Positions 1 to 9,023 of a stretch of DNA of 64,000 nucleotides are shown here, one piece after another. This DNA comes from an uncultured Bacteroidales bacterium (lineage in GTDB: Bacteria; Bacteroidota; Bacteroidia; Bacteroidales; UBA932): positions 27,201 through 91,200 of the forward strand of contig CALUPD010000039.1 in NCBI GenBank assembly GCA_944322605.1. The letters run 5' to 3'. The first letter of the stretch is position 1. Each line of letters starts with the position of its first letter. The notes below the pieces were generated by a model that did no database searches, had not been told where the DNA came from, and worked only from the letters and a program-made list of their open reading frames with translations. The position numbers and the translations under genes are program-made.

Positions 1-1
1 A

Positions 2-601
2 GGCTGCAATTCGCGGCTCGATACATTGCAGGCTGCCGTGCTTGACGTGAAACTGAGGCATCTTTCGGAGTTCAACCGCAAGCGCAATGCGGCTGCCGCG
101 TATTATACGGAGGCTTTGCGCGGGATAGACGGCATAATATGCCCGGTAGATTCGCAGGCGGCAAAGAATGCGGCAGGCGGGCCGTCAATCAATGCTGGTG
201 CGGGGTACGGCTGTTCCGGGACCGGTTGCGGAACAGCCTCTGCAATCACGGATTCAGGGCAAGTGACGGCGGAGCATGGATGCGGCTATGGGGACAATTA
301 TTCCGCCGGAGGTCCTATGACTCATGTATATCACCAATATACATTGAAAATCCCTGGAGGACAGAGGGATGCCTTGAAGGATTTCCTGAGAGGCAAGGGA
401 ATCCCTTCGATGATTTACTATCCTCTTCCTTTGCAGGAGCAGGAGGCTTTCAAGGGAATATCGCGCGCCGCCGGCAGCCTCGGCGTGTCGTCCGAACTTT
501 CATCGTCCGTCCTTTCACTGCCGGTATATCCTGAAATAACGCATGAGATACAGGATCGCGTGATCGATGCGGTTTGCGGTTTTTTCAGGAAAGGCTGCTG
601 A
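2..601 (+). CDS. DegT/DnrJ/EryC1/StrS aminotransferase, C-terminal part
   Basis: This is the 3' part of a PLP-dependent sugar aminotransferase; the 5' part, including the PLP lysine, lies left of the window. The frame is open from base 2 and starts with the family hallmark GxNSRLDTLQAAVL, followed by KLxHLxEFNxKR. The C-terminal part (THVYHQYTL, GIPSMIYYPLPLQEQEAF, LSLPVYPE) is also typical of the family, which makes amino sugars for surface polysaccharides. Between GIICP and THVYHQYTL there are about 55 residues rich in Gly, Ala, Ser and Cys (about bases 149-316) where most family members have only a few residues. The substrate cannot be told from this part. A 131-aa frame inside the gene on the same strand is a shadow. 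Confidence 0.9.
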   Translation, partial: GCNSRLDTLQAAVLDVKLRHLSEFNRKRNAAAAYYTEALRGIDGIICPVDSQAAKNAAGGPSINAGAGYGCSGTGCGTASAITDSGQVTAEHGCGYGDNYSAGGPMTHVYHQYTLKIPGGQRDALKDFLRGKGIPSMIYYPLPLQEQEAFKGISRAAGSLGVSSELSSSVLSLPVYPEITHEIQDRVIDAVCGFFRKGC

Positions 602-654
602 TTAAGGCCTGGCATATGCTTGACTGGCCGGGCCGCTCATAATGCTCGAAATGC

Positions 655-684
655 TTTCATAAATGGATTATTTGGTTAAATTTG
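655..684 (+). promoter_or_regulatory. Bacteroidetes-type promoter before exbB
   Basis: The -7 box TAAATTTG (677-684) matches TAnnTTTG exactly. A TTTC at 655-658 stands 18 nt upstream in place of the -33 TTTG. The predicted start of transcription leaves a leader of only about 10 nt before the ATG at 701. Confidence 0.5.
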
Positions 685-700
685 CAAAAAAAAAATAAAA

Positions 701-1396
701 ATGTTGTCTGTGTTTTTAGCAAATGCGGAAGCTGCTGTGGCGGCAGAGGCTGTTCCTGTTCAGGAAGAAATTTCTTTTTCGTTGATCGACATGGCCATAA
801 AGGGCGGTTGGCTCATGATACCGCTTGTGCTCCTGTCTATTTTGGCCATATATATAATAGGCGAGCGTTGGTGGACGATAAGAAAGGCTGCCAAGGTGGA
901 CGAGAATTTCATGAAGGACATAAGGGATTATATCCATGAAGGGAAAATTAAGGCGGCGATAGTGCTTTGCCAAAACAACGACACTCCTATCTCAAGGCTC
1001 ATAGAAAAGGGCATCGAGAGGATAGGAAGGCCTTTGAACGATATACAGGCGGCTGTCGAGAATACCGGCAACGTGGAGGTCGCAAGGCTTGAAAAAAGGC
1101 TTCCGATACTCGCTTCCATTGCTGGCGGCGCGCCGATGATAGGATTCCTCGGCACCGTGATGGGGATGATCCAGGCGTTTTTCAATATGTCCCAGGCTGG
1201 CAATAACATAGACATAACCCTTTTGTCCGGCGGCATATATACTGCGATGGTCACAACGGTGGCCGGCCTTATTGTCGGAATCATCGCGTATTTCGGGTAT
1301 AACTATCTTACTGCCAAAATCGACGACCTGGTTTTCATTATGGAATCGAATACGATCGAGTTCATGGATTTGCTCCATGAGCCTTCAAAGGAGTGA
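701..1396 (+). CDS. exbB: MotA/TolQ/ExbB proton channel family protein
   Basis: A 231-aa inner-membrane proton channel subunit that would work with the ExbD and TonB proteins downstream to power outer-membrane TonB-dependent transport. The N-terminal region is followed by a first membrane segment near residues 36-55 (GWLMIPLVLLSILAIYIIGE), then a cytoplasmic loop, then the conserved MotA/TolQ/ExbB block (LPILASIAGGAPMIGFLGTVMGM) and a last membrane pair around TAMVTTVAGLIVGIIAYFGYN. The ATG at 701 was chosen because it sits just after the promoter at 655-684. The next gene is 135 nt downstream, without a terminator that I can see, so one transcript is likely. It could equally be called TolQ; family assignment is firm, subtype is not. 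Confidence 0.88.
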   Translation: MLSVFLANAEAAVAAEAVPVQEEISFSLIDMAIKGGWLMIPLVLLSILAIYIIGERWWTIRKAAKVDENFMKDIRDYIHEGKIKAAIVLCQNNDTPISRLIEKGIERIGRPLNDIQAAVENTGNVEVARLEKRLPILASIAGGAPMIGFLGTVMGMIQAFFNMSQAGNNIDITLLSGGIYTAMVTTVAGLIVGIIAYFGYNYLTAKIDDLVFIMESNTIEFMDLLHEPSKE

Positions 1397-1531
1397 TGAA
1401 ATGGTTATCCGGCTCTCCTGCATCATGCGAGGCGGGCATGAATCGGATAATCGGATTATGTTGAATGAGTCCTGTCCCAAGGATGCCTCAGCCATCTTTC
1501 CGCAGGACTGGCAAATAGGGAAATATATAAA

Positions 1532-1945
1532 ATGGCAATTAAGAGAAGAACCAAGGCTGAAGCCGCTTTCAGCATGTCGTCTATGACGGACATAGTCTTT
1601 TTGTTGTTGATATTCTTTTTGGTGACGTCCACCCTTGTCAATCCTAACGCTTTGAAGCTTCTGCTTCCGAAAAGCAGCAACCAGGTTTCAGCCAAGCCGA
1701 CTCTTAGCGTTTCGATCAAGCATCATACGGATAGCAACACGTTTTCGTATCATGTGAACGGAGACGAAAATCCGGTGCCTTTCAGCAGTTTGGAAGCAAT
1801 CATAGCAGATGAATTGAAGGATGCGGAAGATCCTACCTTTTCGATTTACGCGGACAGGACGGTGCCTATTGAAAAGGTGGTCGATCTGATGAACATAGCA
1901 AAAAGGAACAAGTTCAAGGTAATATTGGCCACGTCGCCGGAGTAG
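1532..1945 (+). CDS. exbD: ExbD/TolR family biopolymer transport protein
   Basis: A 137-aa single-pass inner-membrane protein, the partner of ExbB. It has a short basic N-terminus (MAIKRRTKAEAAF), the conserved SMTDIVFLLLIFFLV membrane segment with the key aspartate at residue 19, and a periplasmic ExbD domain ending in the usual YADRTVPIEKVVDLMNIAK block. Length is normal for Bacteroidetes ExbD. It follows exbB by 135 nt and precedes the TonB-like gene by 32 nt, so the three form a standard energising set. Confidence 0.9.
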   Translation: MAIKRRTKAEAAFSMSSMTDIVFLLLIFFLVTSTLVNPNALKLLLPKSSNQVSAKPTLSVSIKHHTDSNTFSYHVNGDENPVPFSSLEAIIADELKDAEDPTFSIYADRTVPIEKVVDLMNIAKRNKFKVILATSPE

Positions 1946-1977
1946 CGGCAGCGGAGTGCCATTAAAAGTATTGAAGA

Positions 1978-2757
1978 ATGCGAAACGACAGGCTTGATAG
2001 GAACGGGAGGAAAGCGAAGGCAACCGGAGCGGTTATGACGGTTGTCTTTCATTTGCTTTTGCTGGCCGTTTTTTTTACGTCAGGGCTGAAAGCCGTTTAT
2101 CCTCCGCCTCCGGAGCAGGGAATTTTAATCGAGTTCGAAGAACCCGGGCCCGAGCCGATAGAGGTGGAGATAGGAGTAGAGCCGAAGCAGCCGGATCCCG
2201 AGCCTGAAGAAGACATTCGCCTTGTGCAGAAGTCGGAAGCCGCCCTTGCTGGAAGCGAAGCGGTTTCAGGCGCGGAAACGACGCTCGGGGAAGACGGAGA
2301 CGTGGAAACATATGAAGCTCCGCGCGAGAAGCCTATAGACATGAGGGCTATTTTCCCGTCGGCGAACAATGCCCGCGACACACTTGCCGCGCAGACTGCC
2401 GAAGTTATAACAGAGGCCCTGAAAGCAGGCGACCCTAAGGGAAATACGGAGGCAGGCAGCACGGACGGAAAGCCTTCAGCGAAGCTTGAAGGGCGAAGCA
2501 GCGTAGGAAGCCTGCCATTGCCGGAATATGCCGTAAAAAACAAATCCGGGAAAGTGGTTGTCAAGATACTTGTGGACCAGTACGGGACAGTGACAAATGC
2601 AATACCAGGCGTGGAAGGCACGACTGTCCAGGACAAGGTGCTATGGGATGCCGCAAAGGAAGCTGCAATGAAGGCGAAGTTCAATGTGAGCTCTTCAGCT
2701 CCTCTTATGCAGGAAGGCACCATAACTTATATTTTTGAATTCAACAAAGGCAGGTAG
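1978..2757 (+). CDS. tonB: TonB-like energy transducer
   Basis: A 259-aa protein with a basic N-terminus, one membrane anchor near residues 20-37 (AVMTVVFHLLLLAVFFTSGL), a Pro/Glu-rich periplasmic spacer (YPPPPEQG, EEPGPEPIEVE, EPKQPDPEPEE) and a C-terminal domain of about 85 residues with the TonB-like features VVVKILVDQYGTV and ITYIFEF. It would carry energy from ExbB/ExbD to outer-membrane receptors. The spacer includes a low-complexity Ala/Gly/Asp stretch in the middle. The gene starts 32 nt after exbD. The C-terminal domain is divergent, so TonB versus TolA-like cannot be separated with certainty. Confidence 0.82.
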   Translation: MRNDRLDRNGRKAKATGAVMTVVFHLLLLAVFFTSGLKAVYPPPPEQGILIEFEEPGPEPIEVEIGVEPKQPDPEPEEDIRLVQKSEAALAGSEAVSGAETTLGEDGDVETYEAPREKPIDMRAIFPSANNARDTLAAQTAEVITEALKAGDPKGNTEAGSTDGKPSAKLEGRSSVGSLPLPEYAVKNKSGKVVVKILVDQYGTVTNAIPGVEGTTVQDKVLWDAAKEAAMKAKFNVSSSAPLMQEGTITYIFEFNKGR

Positions 2758-2804
2758 GTCCTGCTTTTTGGAAACTGCGGAAAAGGCAGTCCCGTCCCGT
2801 GATG

Positions 2805-2818
2805 GCGGTCCGGACCGC
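2805..2818. repeat. perfect 14-bp palindrome between tonB and the DUF4954 gene
   Basis: GCGGTCCGGACCGC is a perfect inverted repeat in the 88-nt gap. It has no loop and no T-run, so it is not a good terminator. It could be a protein binding site or chance; nothing else supports a role. Confidence 0.3.
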
Positions 2819-2845
2819 AGTAATAATGTTTGTTAATCAGCTGAT

Positions 2846-4879
2846 ATGAAAAATGACCGATACAGAAGTCTTTCTGAAGACGAAATCGTCTTGCTTCGCT
2901 CCAACGGATGCAGTGCGGAGGATTGGGGCGACGTGCTTGTCAAGGACGGCTTTAATGCGGAACATATATCCGGTTGCAGGTTTTCAGGGCATATAAGAAT
3001 AGGAATATTCGGAAACCCTGTAGTTTCCGCATGCGGCGGAAAGCGGCGTTCGGGAATATACGATGCCGTCCTGCACGATGTTTCCGTAGGGGACGGATGC
3101 TTTATCGAAAACATACGTGGCGGCATATCGTCGTATGACATAGGCGAGAATGTACGCATATCGGATATAGGCAGGATTTATGTCGACGGGGAAACTTCGT
3201 TCGGCAACGGGCATGAAGTCAATGTCCTCGATGAAACAGGCAGCAGGAGCGTAAGGATATTTTCCGGCATGTCGGCGCAATATGCCTATGTAGCGGCAAT
3301 GTGCAGGTTCAGGCCTGCTGCGGCTGGGAAGATAGAAGAATTCGCATTGGCGGTTGCCGAAAAGGCAAGGTCCCGCAGGGGAATGATCGGCAGCGGGGCG
3401 ACGATAACAGGAGCAGGCCTTATACGCAATGTGAAAATCGGGGAGCATGCCGTAATCGAAGGCTGTGCCGTTCTTGAAAACGGGACGATCGACAGCAGCC
3501 GCGAGTCTGCGGCCTATGTCGGGCACGGGGTCATATGCAGGGATTTTATAATTTCTTCCGGGGCGAGAGTCTATGACGGGGCTTCTGTTTCAGGTTGCTT
3601 CATAGGCCAGGCTTCCCATGTCGGCAAAGGTTTTTCTGCGACGGATTCGCTGTTTTTCAGCAATGTGCAGATGGAGAACGGCGAGGCGTGCTCGGTGTTC
3701 GCAGGTCCTTTTACAGTGTCGCATCACAAGTCTACTTTGCTTATAGGAGGGATGTTTTCCTTCATGAACGCAGGTTCGGGAACCAACCAAAGCAACCATA
3801 TGTACAAGTCCGGACCGGTGCATCACGGGCTTGTCGAACGCGGCTCGAAAACAGGCTCCGGCTCGTATATGATGTTTCCGGCGCATGTGGGAGCTTTTTC
3901 TTTTGTCAGCGGGCATCATTCGCTCCATATCGATTCTTCCGATTTCCCTTTTTCGTATGTCATTGAAAAGAACGGGGCCACGTTGCTTCTTCCTGCCGTG
4001 AACCTGAAGACGGCAGGGACTTTCAGGGATGTTTCCAAATGGCCGGCGAGGGACAAGAGGACAGGATTGAGGACGGACAGGATAATTTATGATTTTCCCG
4101 GACCGTACCTTGTCCGCAAGATGTTGTCGGGAAGAAAGATATTGGAGGACCTTTTGCATGGCCCGGCGGATATGTCCGGAAATTATGCCTGTAAGGGCAT
4201 GCTTATACCGGAGAGGGCTGCAAGCAAAGGACTGGCCCTTTATGGCATGGCTATAGATAAGTTCTTGGGGGATAGCTTGATAAAGTGGTTTGCCGCAGCT
4301 GGCTGCTTGAAAGGCTTCATGGAGGAGCTTTCGAACAGCGCGGGTTCTTTGTCAGAAGATGATTTTTCCGGCGGGATTGCAGGCTGGACCGATTTGGCCG
4401 GACTTGCCGCTCCGGTGGCGGAAGCGGACGGATTGTTGGACAGGATAGAGAACGGCGATATATCGTCTGTAGGCGATTTGGAAAATCGTTTTTCTGAAAT
4501 CGCAGGAAATTACGACAAGGACGCGCGTATGTGGACCTGCGGGCTCATAATGAGATTTTACGGGAAGGAAGGATTTTCCTATAAGGGAATTATGGAAATC
4601 ATCGGCAAGTGGAAAGAGGCTGCGCGGTCTTTGTTCATGATGGTCATGGATGATTCCAAAAAGGAATATTCTGGCGAGTTTGCGGTTTCCGCATGTCCTG
4701 ACCGGGGTGACGAGGTGAGAAATGCGGATTTCAGGCAGGCAAGGGGGGATTTCGATTCTTCGTCATTGGCCGAGTCTTTGAAAAGCAGTTTCGGGCAGGC
4801 TCTCGCCGATGGGGAGGCGTTGGAGTCGGCTGTTGCGGAAGCGTGCAGGGAAGCTGGCGCGTGCGGGAACAGGAAATAG
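2846..4879 (+). CDS. DUF4954 family protein (left-handed beta-helix)
   Basis: A 677-aa cytoplasmic protein of a family widespread in Bacteroidetes and some other phyla, with no function known to me. The N-terminal half is made of hexapeptide-like turns that suggest a left-handed parallel beta-helix, as in sugar-nucleotide acyltransferases (for example IGSGATITGAGLIRNVKIGE and the following turns). The middle has very conserved-looking blocks such as FVSGHHSLHIDSSDFPFSYV and WPARDKRTG. The C-terminal third (about residues 440-677) looks helical. There is no signal peptide. The length is near the family's usual size. It stands alone, 88 nt after tonB. A sugar or nucleotide-sugar enzyme role is possible from the fold but is inference. 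Confidence 0.85.
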   Translation: MKNDRYRSLSEDEIVLLRSNGCSAEDWGDVLVKDGFNAEHISGCRFSGHIRIGIFGNPVVSACGGKRRSGIYDAVLHDVSVGDGCFIENIRGGISSYDIGENVRISDIGRIYVDGETSFGNGHEVNVLDETGSRSVRIFSGMSAQYAYVAAMCRFRPAAAGKIEEFALAVAEKARSRRGMIGSGATITGAGLIRNVKIGEHAVIEGCAVLENGTIDSSRESAAYVGHGVICRDFIISSGARVYDGASVSGCFIGQASHVGKGFSATDSLFFSNVQMENGEACSVFAGPFTVSHHKSTLLIGGMFSFMNAGSGTNQSNHMYKSGPVHHGLVERGSKTGSGSYMMFPAHVGAFSFVSGHHSLHIDSSDFPFSYVIEKNGATLLLPAVNLKTAGTFRDVSKWPARDKRTGLRTDRIIYDFPGPYLVRKMLSGRKILEDLLHGPADMSGNYACKGMLIPERAASKGLALYGMAIDKFLGDSLIKWFAAAGCLKGFMEELSNSAGSLSEDDFSGGIAGWTDLAGLAAPVAEADGLLDRIENGDISSVGDLENRFSEIAGNYDKDARMWTCGLIMRFYGKEGFSYKGIMEIIGKWKEAARSLFMMVMDDSKKEYSGEFAVSACPDRGDEVRNADFRQARGDFDSSSLAESLKSSFGQALADGEALESAVAEACREAGACGNRK

Positions 4880-5103
4880 GCCGTGCGGACCGTCCTTGCC
4901 GATTCGCAGGCATAACATAATGGAATACGGCGGAACAGGATATAATCCGAATGAACCAGTCTGCCGGAAAAGTTGGACCGTTCGCATTGCTGTAGACGGG
5001 ATGGGTGTCAACCCCGTAGCAAATACGGTTCGCAAACAAAAAATTGCAGGCAATTATATATAGTAAGTAATAATGTGTTTAAGTTTAATGTGTAATTTGT
5101 AAA

Positions 5104-7875
5104 ATGAAAAAAGTTTTGGATTTGAAGGCAACATGGATTTTGCCTTTTGCTTTGGCGATTCCTTTTTCGTCTTGTACCAAGATGGAGGAGGTCTCCGTGC
5201 CCGATGACAGCACGCCTGTCGTCAAGCCTGTGGAACCGTCCCAAGTGCGGACAGATGTGGTCAGGGTCAAATTGAATGCCCAGTATGCGGAAAAGTTGGA
5301 AAACATGGCTGAAAAGTCAGGCGTGGTGCTTTCGACGAAGTCCGACATGCTGTTCGGAGTGCCTGGAGTGAAGTATATGAGGAGGACGTTCCCTTATTCG
5401 GGCAAGTTCGAGGCGAGGACGAGGGCTGCCGGGCTGCATTTGTGGTACGATGTCTATCTTGACCAGGAACAGACGGCGGTGACGAAGGCACAGACCGGCT
5501 TTATTTCTTCAGAAGGCGTGGAAACGGTGGAATTGCTGCCCAAGTTGAGGCGCGACGGCAAGGTCGTTCCCGTGTCGGCAGCGAAACTCGCTTCTGTTAA
5601 AAGTTCGGAAGACGCTCCTTTCAACGACCCTCTTTTCAGCGAACAGTGGCATTACCTGAATGACGGCACAAAGCCTAATGCTGTGGCCGGGGCCGATATA
5701 AATGTCGTTCCGGTATGGAAGGAGTTCACTACCGGCAAGGCAAAGGCAGAAGGGCGCGAAGTCATAGTTGCTGTGATAGACGGAGGCGTGGACGTGAATC
5801 ATGAAGACCTCAAGGCGAACATGTGGGTAAACGAGGCCGAATTGAACGGCACTCCCGGCGTAGATGATGACGGGAACGGTTATGTTGATGACGTGTACGG
5901 CTACAATTTCATAGATTATAATGACAATATCGAGCCGGACGACCACGGGACTCATGTAGCAGGTGTCGTCGCAGCCGTGAATAACAATGGCATAGGAGTG
6001 TGCGGCATCGCGGGCGGAGATTACGCGCAGGGCATAGAAGGCGCGAAAATAATGACTTGCGAGCTTTTCGACTATGACAATAATTTCGGGAACTTCGCGG
6101 CGGCCATAAAATACGCGGCTGACAACGGCGCGGTCATAGCGCAGAACAGCTGGTCGCATTCTTACGCCCTTCCTGATTCTGAACGTGCGGCCATGGAATA
6201 TTTTATCAAGAATGCAGGATGCGACGAGGAAGGCAACCAGACAGGCCCTATGAAAGGCGGCATAATATTCTTTGCTGCGGCAAACGATAATACGGAAATG
6301 GAGTACTGGCCTTCCGCATACGAATCCGTGATCGCGGTATCCTCGATGGCGAACAGTTTCAAGAAGTCGTCTTTCTCCAATTACGGGGATTGGGTGGATG
6401 TCGCGGCTCCGGGCGGAGAGGATCCTGCCGGAGACGGTGAATATGTGTTCAGCACGATACGCACGGTCAACGGAGGTTACGGCGAAATGTCTGGAACTTC
6501 GATGGCGTGTCCTCATGTTTCAGGACTTGCGGCATTGCTTGCGGCATGGCATAGCGACGAGGACGGCTTTACTCCTGACAAGATGAGGAGCATAATAGAG
6601 AATACCGGCACGAATATTTACGGATATAATGACGAGATGTACCGTGGAAAGCTCGGCAAGCTGATTAACGCATACAATGCCTTTACCCGTTCGGAAAGCG
6701 AGCAGGCTCCTCTTGCGGTTGACGACCTTGAGGTTTCGACCAATTCCAATTTCGTCACTGCCGGGTGGACGGTTACGGCTGACAATGACGAGCCGGATGG
6801 CCGCGCGGCAGGATTCATGTTCTGTTACAGCACCCAGCAGTTCGATTCTTCCGTCGATGTGTACGATCTTCCTGAATCAATCGCTACGATAATGTTTGAA
6901 AACGCCGATTATAAGGTCGGGGAAAAGGTTTCCGAGACTGCCGGGCATTTCGAGTTCGATACTGAATATTATTTCGGAATATATGCGTATGATTTTTCAG
7001 GCAACCGTTCTGCAATGTCGAATGTGGTATGCGTTCCGACGGGAAGCAATACCGCTCCTGTAATCGATCCGGAATCCATCGACATCGTCCTTGAACCTGG
7101 CGAGAAAAAGACGTTGACTTTCAAATTCAGCGATCCTGACGGGCATTCCGTGTCGTGGTCTGTAATGAGGGCTTCGTCGGCAGTGACTTCTACCGAGATC
7201 AGCGAGAACGAGGTGGAAATAGTGTTCGACGCCTCGAAGGCTTCTCCGAAAGCATATGAAGGCAGGCTTACCGTTACTGACGAGTTCGGCCTTTCGACAC
7301 AGGCTCCGTTGCTTTATACTATCAAGGGACTGCATGCTCCGCAGGTATCCGTTCCTTTCGATGATATAACTTTGAAACCGGGCGGAGAATCGGTGATTTT
7401 CCATCTTGACGAGCATTTTTCAGATGAAGACGGCGAATATCTTACATATTCCGTTGCAGTTTCCGAAGAAAATATAGTAAATTTGGAGCTTGATGAAGAA
7501 TTGCTTACGATCACGTCTGTCGGGGAGGGGTCGGTCATTGTTTCAGTGACAGCCCATGACACGTCAGGCGAGAGCGTTACGGCGGAATTCAATGTGAGCG
7601 TGGGCGACGGTTCGGCTCCTGTGACAGGCGACGGCGAATTCGCTTCGGTTTACCCTAACGTGGTGACTGATTCGTTCGAGCTTACGCTGGCTGTAGATGC
7701 AGTTGCCGAATTGAGGCTGATCAATCCTTTGGGGCATGTGGTGATGAATGAGAGCGTGCAGCTTTCGCAGGGCGTTCCTTATGAAATCGATATGGAAGGA
7801 AGGGCGGCCGGAACGTATGTCCTTGAAGTGAAAGCCGCAGGCCAGACAGCCAAGATGCGGATTGTGAAATTGTAA
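5104..7875 (+). CDS. S8 subtilisin-like serine protease, lipoprotein with type IX-like C-terminal domain
   Basis: A 923-aa exported serine protease. It has a lipoprotein signal peptide with lipobox FSSC (Cys24), an N-terminal prodomain-like region, and a complete catalytic triad: Asp226 in AVIDGG, His281 in HGTHVAG and Ser466 in SGTSMACPHVSG, with the oxyanion Asn394 in AANDN. Residues 540-830 look like fibronectin/cadherin-like beta domains. The last 75 residues (YPNVV through GTYVLEVKAAG to KMRIVKL) resemble the type IX secretion sorting domain, type A. A lipobox together with such a C-terminal domain is an odd pairing. The next gene encodes a PorV/PorQ-like protein 39 nt downstream, which fits export or surface attachment by type IX machinery. 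The protease family is certain; the export route is inferred. Confidence 0.93.
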   Translation: MKKVLDLKATWILPFALAIPFSSCTKMEEVSVPDDSTPVVKPVEPSQVRTDVVRVKLNAQYAEKLENMAEKSGVVLSTKSDMLFGVPGVKYMRRTFPYSGKFEARTRAAGLHLWYDVYLDQEQTAVTKAQTGFISSEGVETVELLPKLRRDGKVVPVSAAKLASVKSSEDAPFNDPLFSEQWHYLNDGTKPNAVAGADINVVPVWKEFTTGKAKAEGREVIVAVIDGGVDVNHEDLKANMWVNEAELNGTPGVDDDGNGYVDDVYGYNFIDYNDNIEPDDHGTHVAGVVAAVNNNGIGVCGIAGGDYAQGIEGAKIMTCELFDYDNNFGNFAAAIKYAADNGAVIAQNSWSHSYALPDSERAAMEYFIKNAGCDEEGNQTGPMKGGIIFFAAANDNTEMEYWPSAYESVIAVSSMANSFKKSSFSNYGDWVDVAAPGGEDPAGDGEYVFSTIRTVNGGYGEMSGTSMACPHVSGLAALLAAWHSDEDGFTPDKMRSIIENTGTNIYGYNDEMYRGKLGKLINAYNAFTRSESEQAPLAVDDLEVSTNSNFVTAGWTVTADNDEPDGRAAGFMFCYSTQQFDSSVDVYDLPESIATIMFENADYKVGEKVSETAGHFEFDTEYYFGIYAYDFSGNRSAMSNVVCVPTGSNTAPVIDPESIDIVLEPGEKKTLTFKFSDPDGHSVSWSVMRASSAVTSTEISENEVEIVFDASKASPKAYEGRLTVTDEFGLSTQAPLLYTIKGLHAPQVSVPFDDITLKPGGESVIFHLDEHFSDEDGEYLTYSVAVSEENIVNLELDEELLTITSVGEGSVIVSVTAHDTSGESVTAEFNVSVGDGSAPVTGDGEFASVYPNVVTDSFELTLAVDAVAELRLINPLGHVVMNESVQLSQGVPYEIDMEGRAAGTYVLEVKAAGQTAKMRIVKL

Positions 7876-7914
7876 TTAAAGGTAAATATCGAATAATATT
7901 AAATTTAATTGAAT

Positions 7915-8856
7915 ATGAAATTGAAAAATAGAATCGTGGCTCTTGCCGCTTTCATGTTGTGCGGCGCAGGCGCGTTTGCGCAGGTTCCTGCGAGTTTGAC
8001 TATCAATGCCGATGCTTCGTCTATGGCTATGGGCGGCGCGGGGCTGGCTATGGATGCCAATGCCTTTACTGCTTCCGAGACTGGTAATGCGGCTGCCATT
8101 ACATTGACAGACAAGACAATGTCGGCTGGTGTCAATTACATGATGTATCTTCCGTCAGACCGAATGGGCAATTTTGCCGGCGCAGGGGCTTTTTACAGGA
8201 TAAACGACCGTTGGGGGGTTGCCTTGAGCGGAAGGTATCTCGGCGACAGGTCCATGAACATGGATAATGTCGACGGCATGTTTTCTCCTTCGGATTTCTC
8301 GGTGTCAGCCGGTGTCTCTTTCAAGATCCTCGAAGGATTTTCCGTGGGCGCCAATTTGAAATATGTCGGGTATAATCCGGTCAAGGGCACCATGGTTTCA
8401 GCTTTCTCCGCAGACATATCGCTCATGTACAAGTATGAGGGGTTGAGGCTGGCTTTGGCTGCTACCAATTTCGGGACCGGAATAAAGACCCCTCTTCCTG
8501 AAGGCGGCCATAGCGAGTACGACCTTCCTTCTATGGCAAAGTTGGGCATAGGATATGATTTCGATTTTTGCAACGACCACAGGATTACTGCAAGCTTTGA
8601 AAGCGATTATCTCTTCCTTCAGAACCAGGCCGGTTTCGGAATAGGTGCAGAGTACTGCTATGACGACATGGTTTTCGTGCGCGGAGGTTATCATTTTGCA
8701 GGAGAGCAGTGTTACAGCATGATGCCTTCATACGGTTCTGTCGGAGTCGGACTCAAGTTCTTCAATGTGTTCCTTAATGCTGCGTATCTGATTTCGGCAA
8801 GCGAAAATTCATTCCTTACCAACACGTTCAATATTTCGATAGGATACGAGTTTTAG
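7915..8856 (+). CDS. PorV/PorQ-like outer-membrane barrel protein
   Basis: A 313-aa outer-membrane protein. It has a clear signal peptide (MKLKNRIVALAAFMLCGAGAFAQ) and then the typical opening of the family, LTINADASSMAMGGAGLAM, followed by repeated amphipathic strands with aromatic ends and a final IGYEF, as in barrel proteins. The family holds PorV and PorQ, which handle cargo of the type IX secretion system. It lies directly after the S8 protease that carries a type IX-like C-terminal domain, so it probably serves that protease. An in-frame TTG at 7909 is possible, but ATG 7915 gives a normal signal peptide. Confidence 0.82.
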   Translation: MKLKNRIVALAAFMLCGAGAFAQVPASLTINADASSMAMGGAGLAMDANAFTASETGNAAAITLTDKTMSAGVNYMMYLPSDRMGNFAGAGAFYRINDRWGVALSGRYLGDRSMNMDNVDGMFSPSDFSVSAGVSFKILEGFSVGANLKYVGYNPVKGTMVSAFSADISLMYKYEGLRLALAATNFGTGIKTPLPEGGHSEYDLPSMAKLGIGYDFDFCNDHRITASFESDYLFLQNQAGFGIGAEYCYDDMVFVRGGYHFAGEQCYSMMPSYGSVGVGLKFFNVFLNAAYLISASENSFLTNTFNISIGYEF

Positions 8857-8978
8857 TCGGGCCGTTTGCGGCTTGCGCTCATTAGACTGCCCGTGCGGGG
8901 GAGTAACATGCGTGAGCCGGTTTATAAGGGCGCATGCCTTTTGACGGCTTAATATATTATATTATAGGTATACGGAAA

Positions 8979-9006
8979 GGTCCGGCGGTCTGCCGGGCCT
9001 TTTTTA
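8979..9006 (+). terminator. intrinsic terminator after the PorV/PorQ-like gene
   Basis: GGTCCGGC and GCCGGGCC form an 8-bp stem (one G-T wobble) around a short loop, followed by a run of T. It ends the protease/PorV transcript and separates it from galE. Confidence 0.8.
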
Positions 9007-9023
9007 TGCTTGCCAGCATGCTT

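Noticed and set aside
2097..2723. A 208-codon minus-strand frame, Ser/Pro-rich, opposite the TonB-like gene.
   Set aside because: The composition is the mirror of the Glu/Ala/Gly-rich TonB linker; no start signals or partner.
4919..5063. A 48-codon frame between the DUF4954 gene and the S8 protease gene, beginning MEYGGTGYNPNEPV.
   Set aside because: No promoter, no family resemblance and no conserved feature; the stretch reads like ordinary spacer.
5509..6516. A 335-codon open frame on the minus strand inside the protease gene.
   Set aside because: It is opposite a gene with a full catalytic triad, and its translation has no domain features; a shadow of biased codon use.
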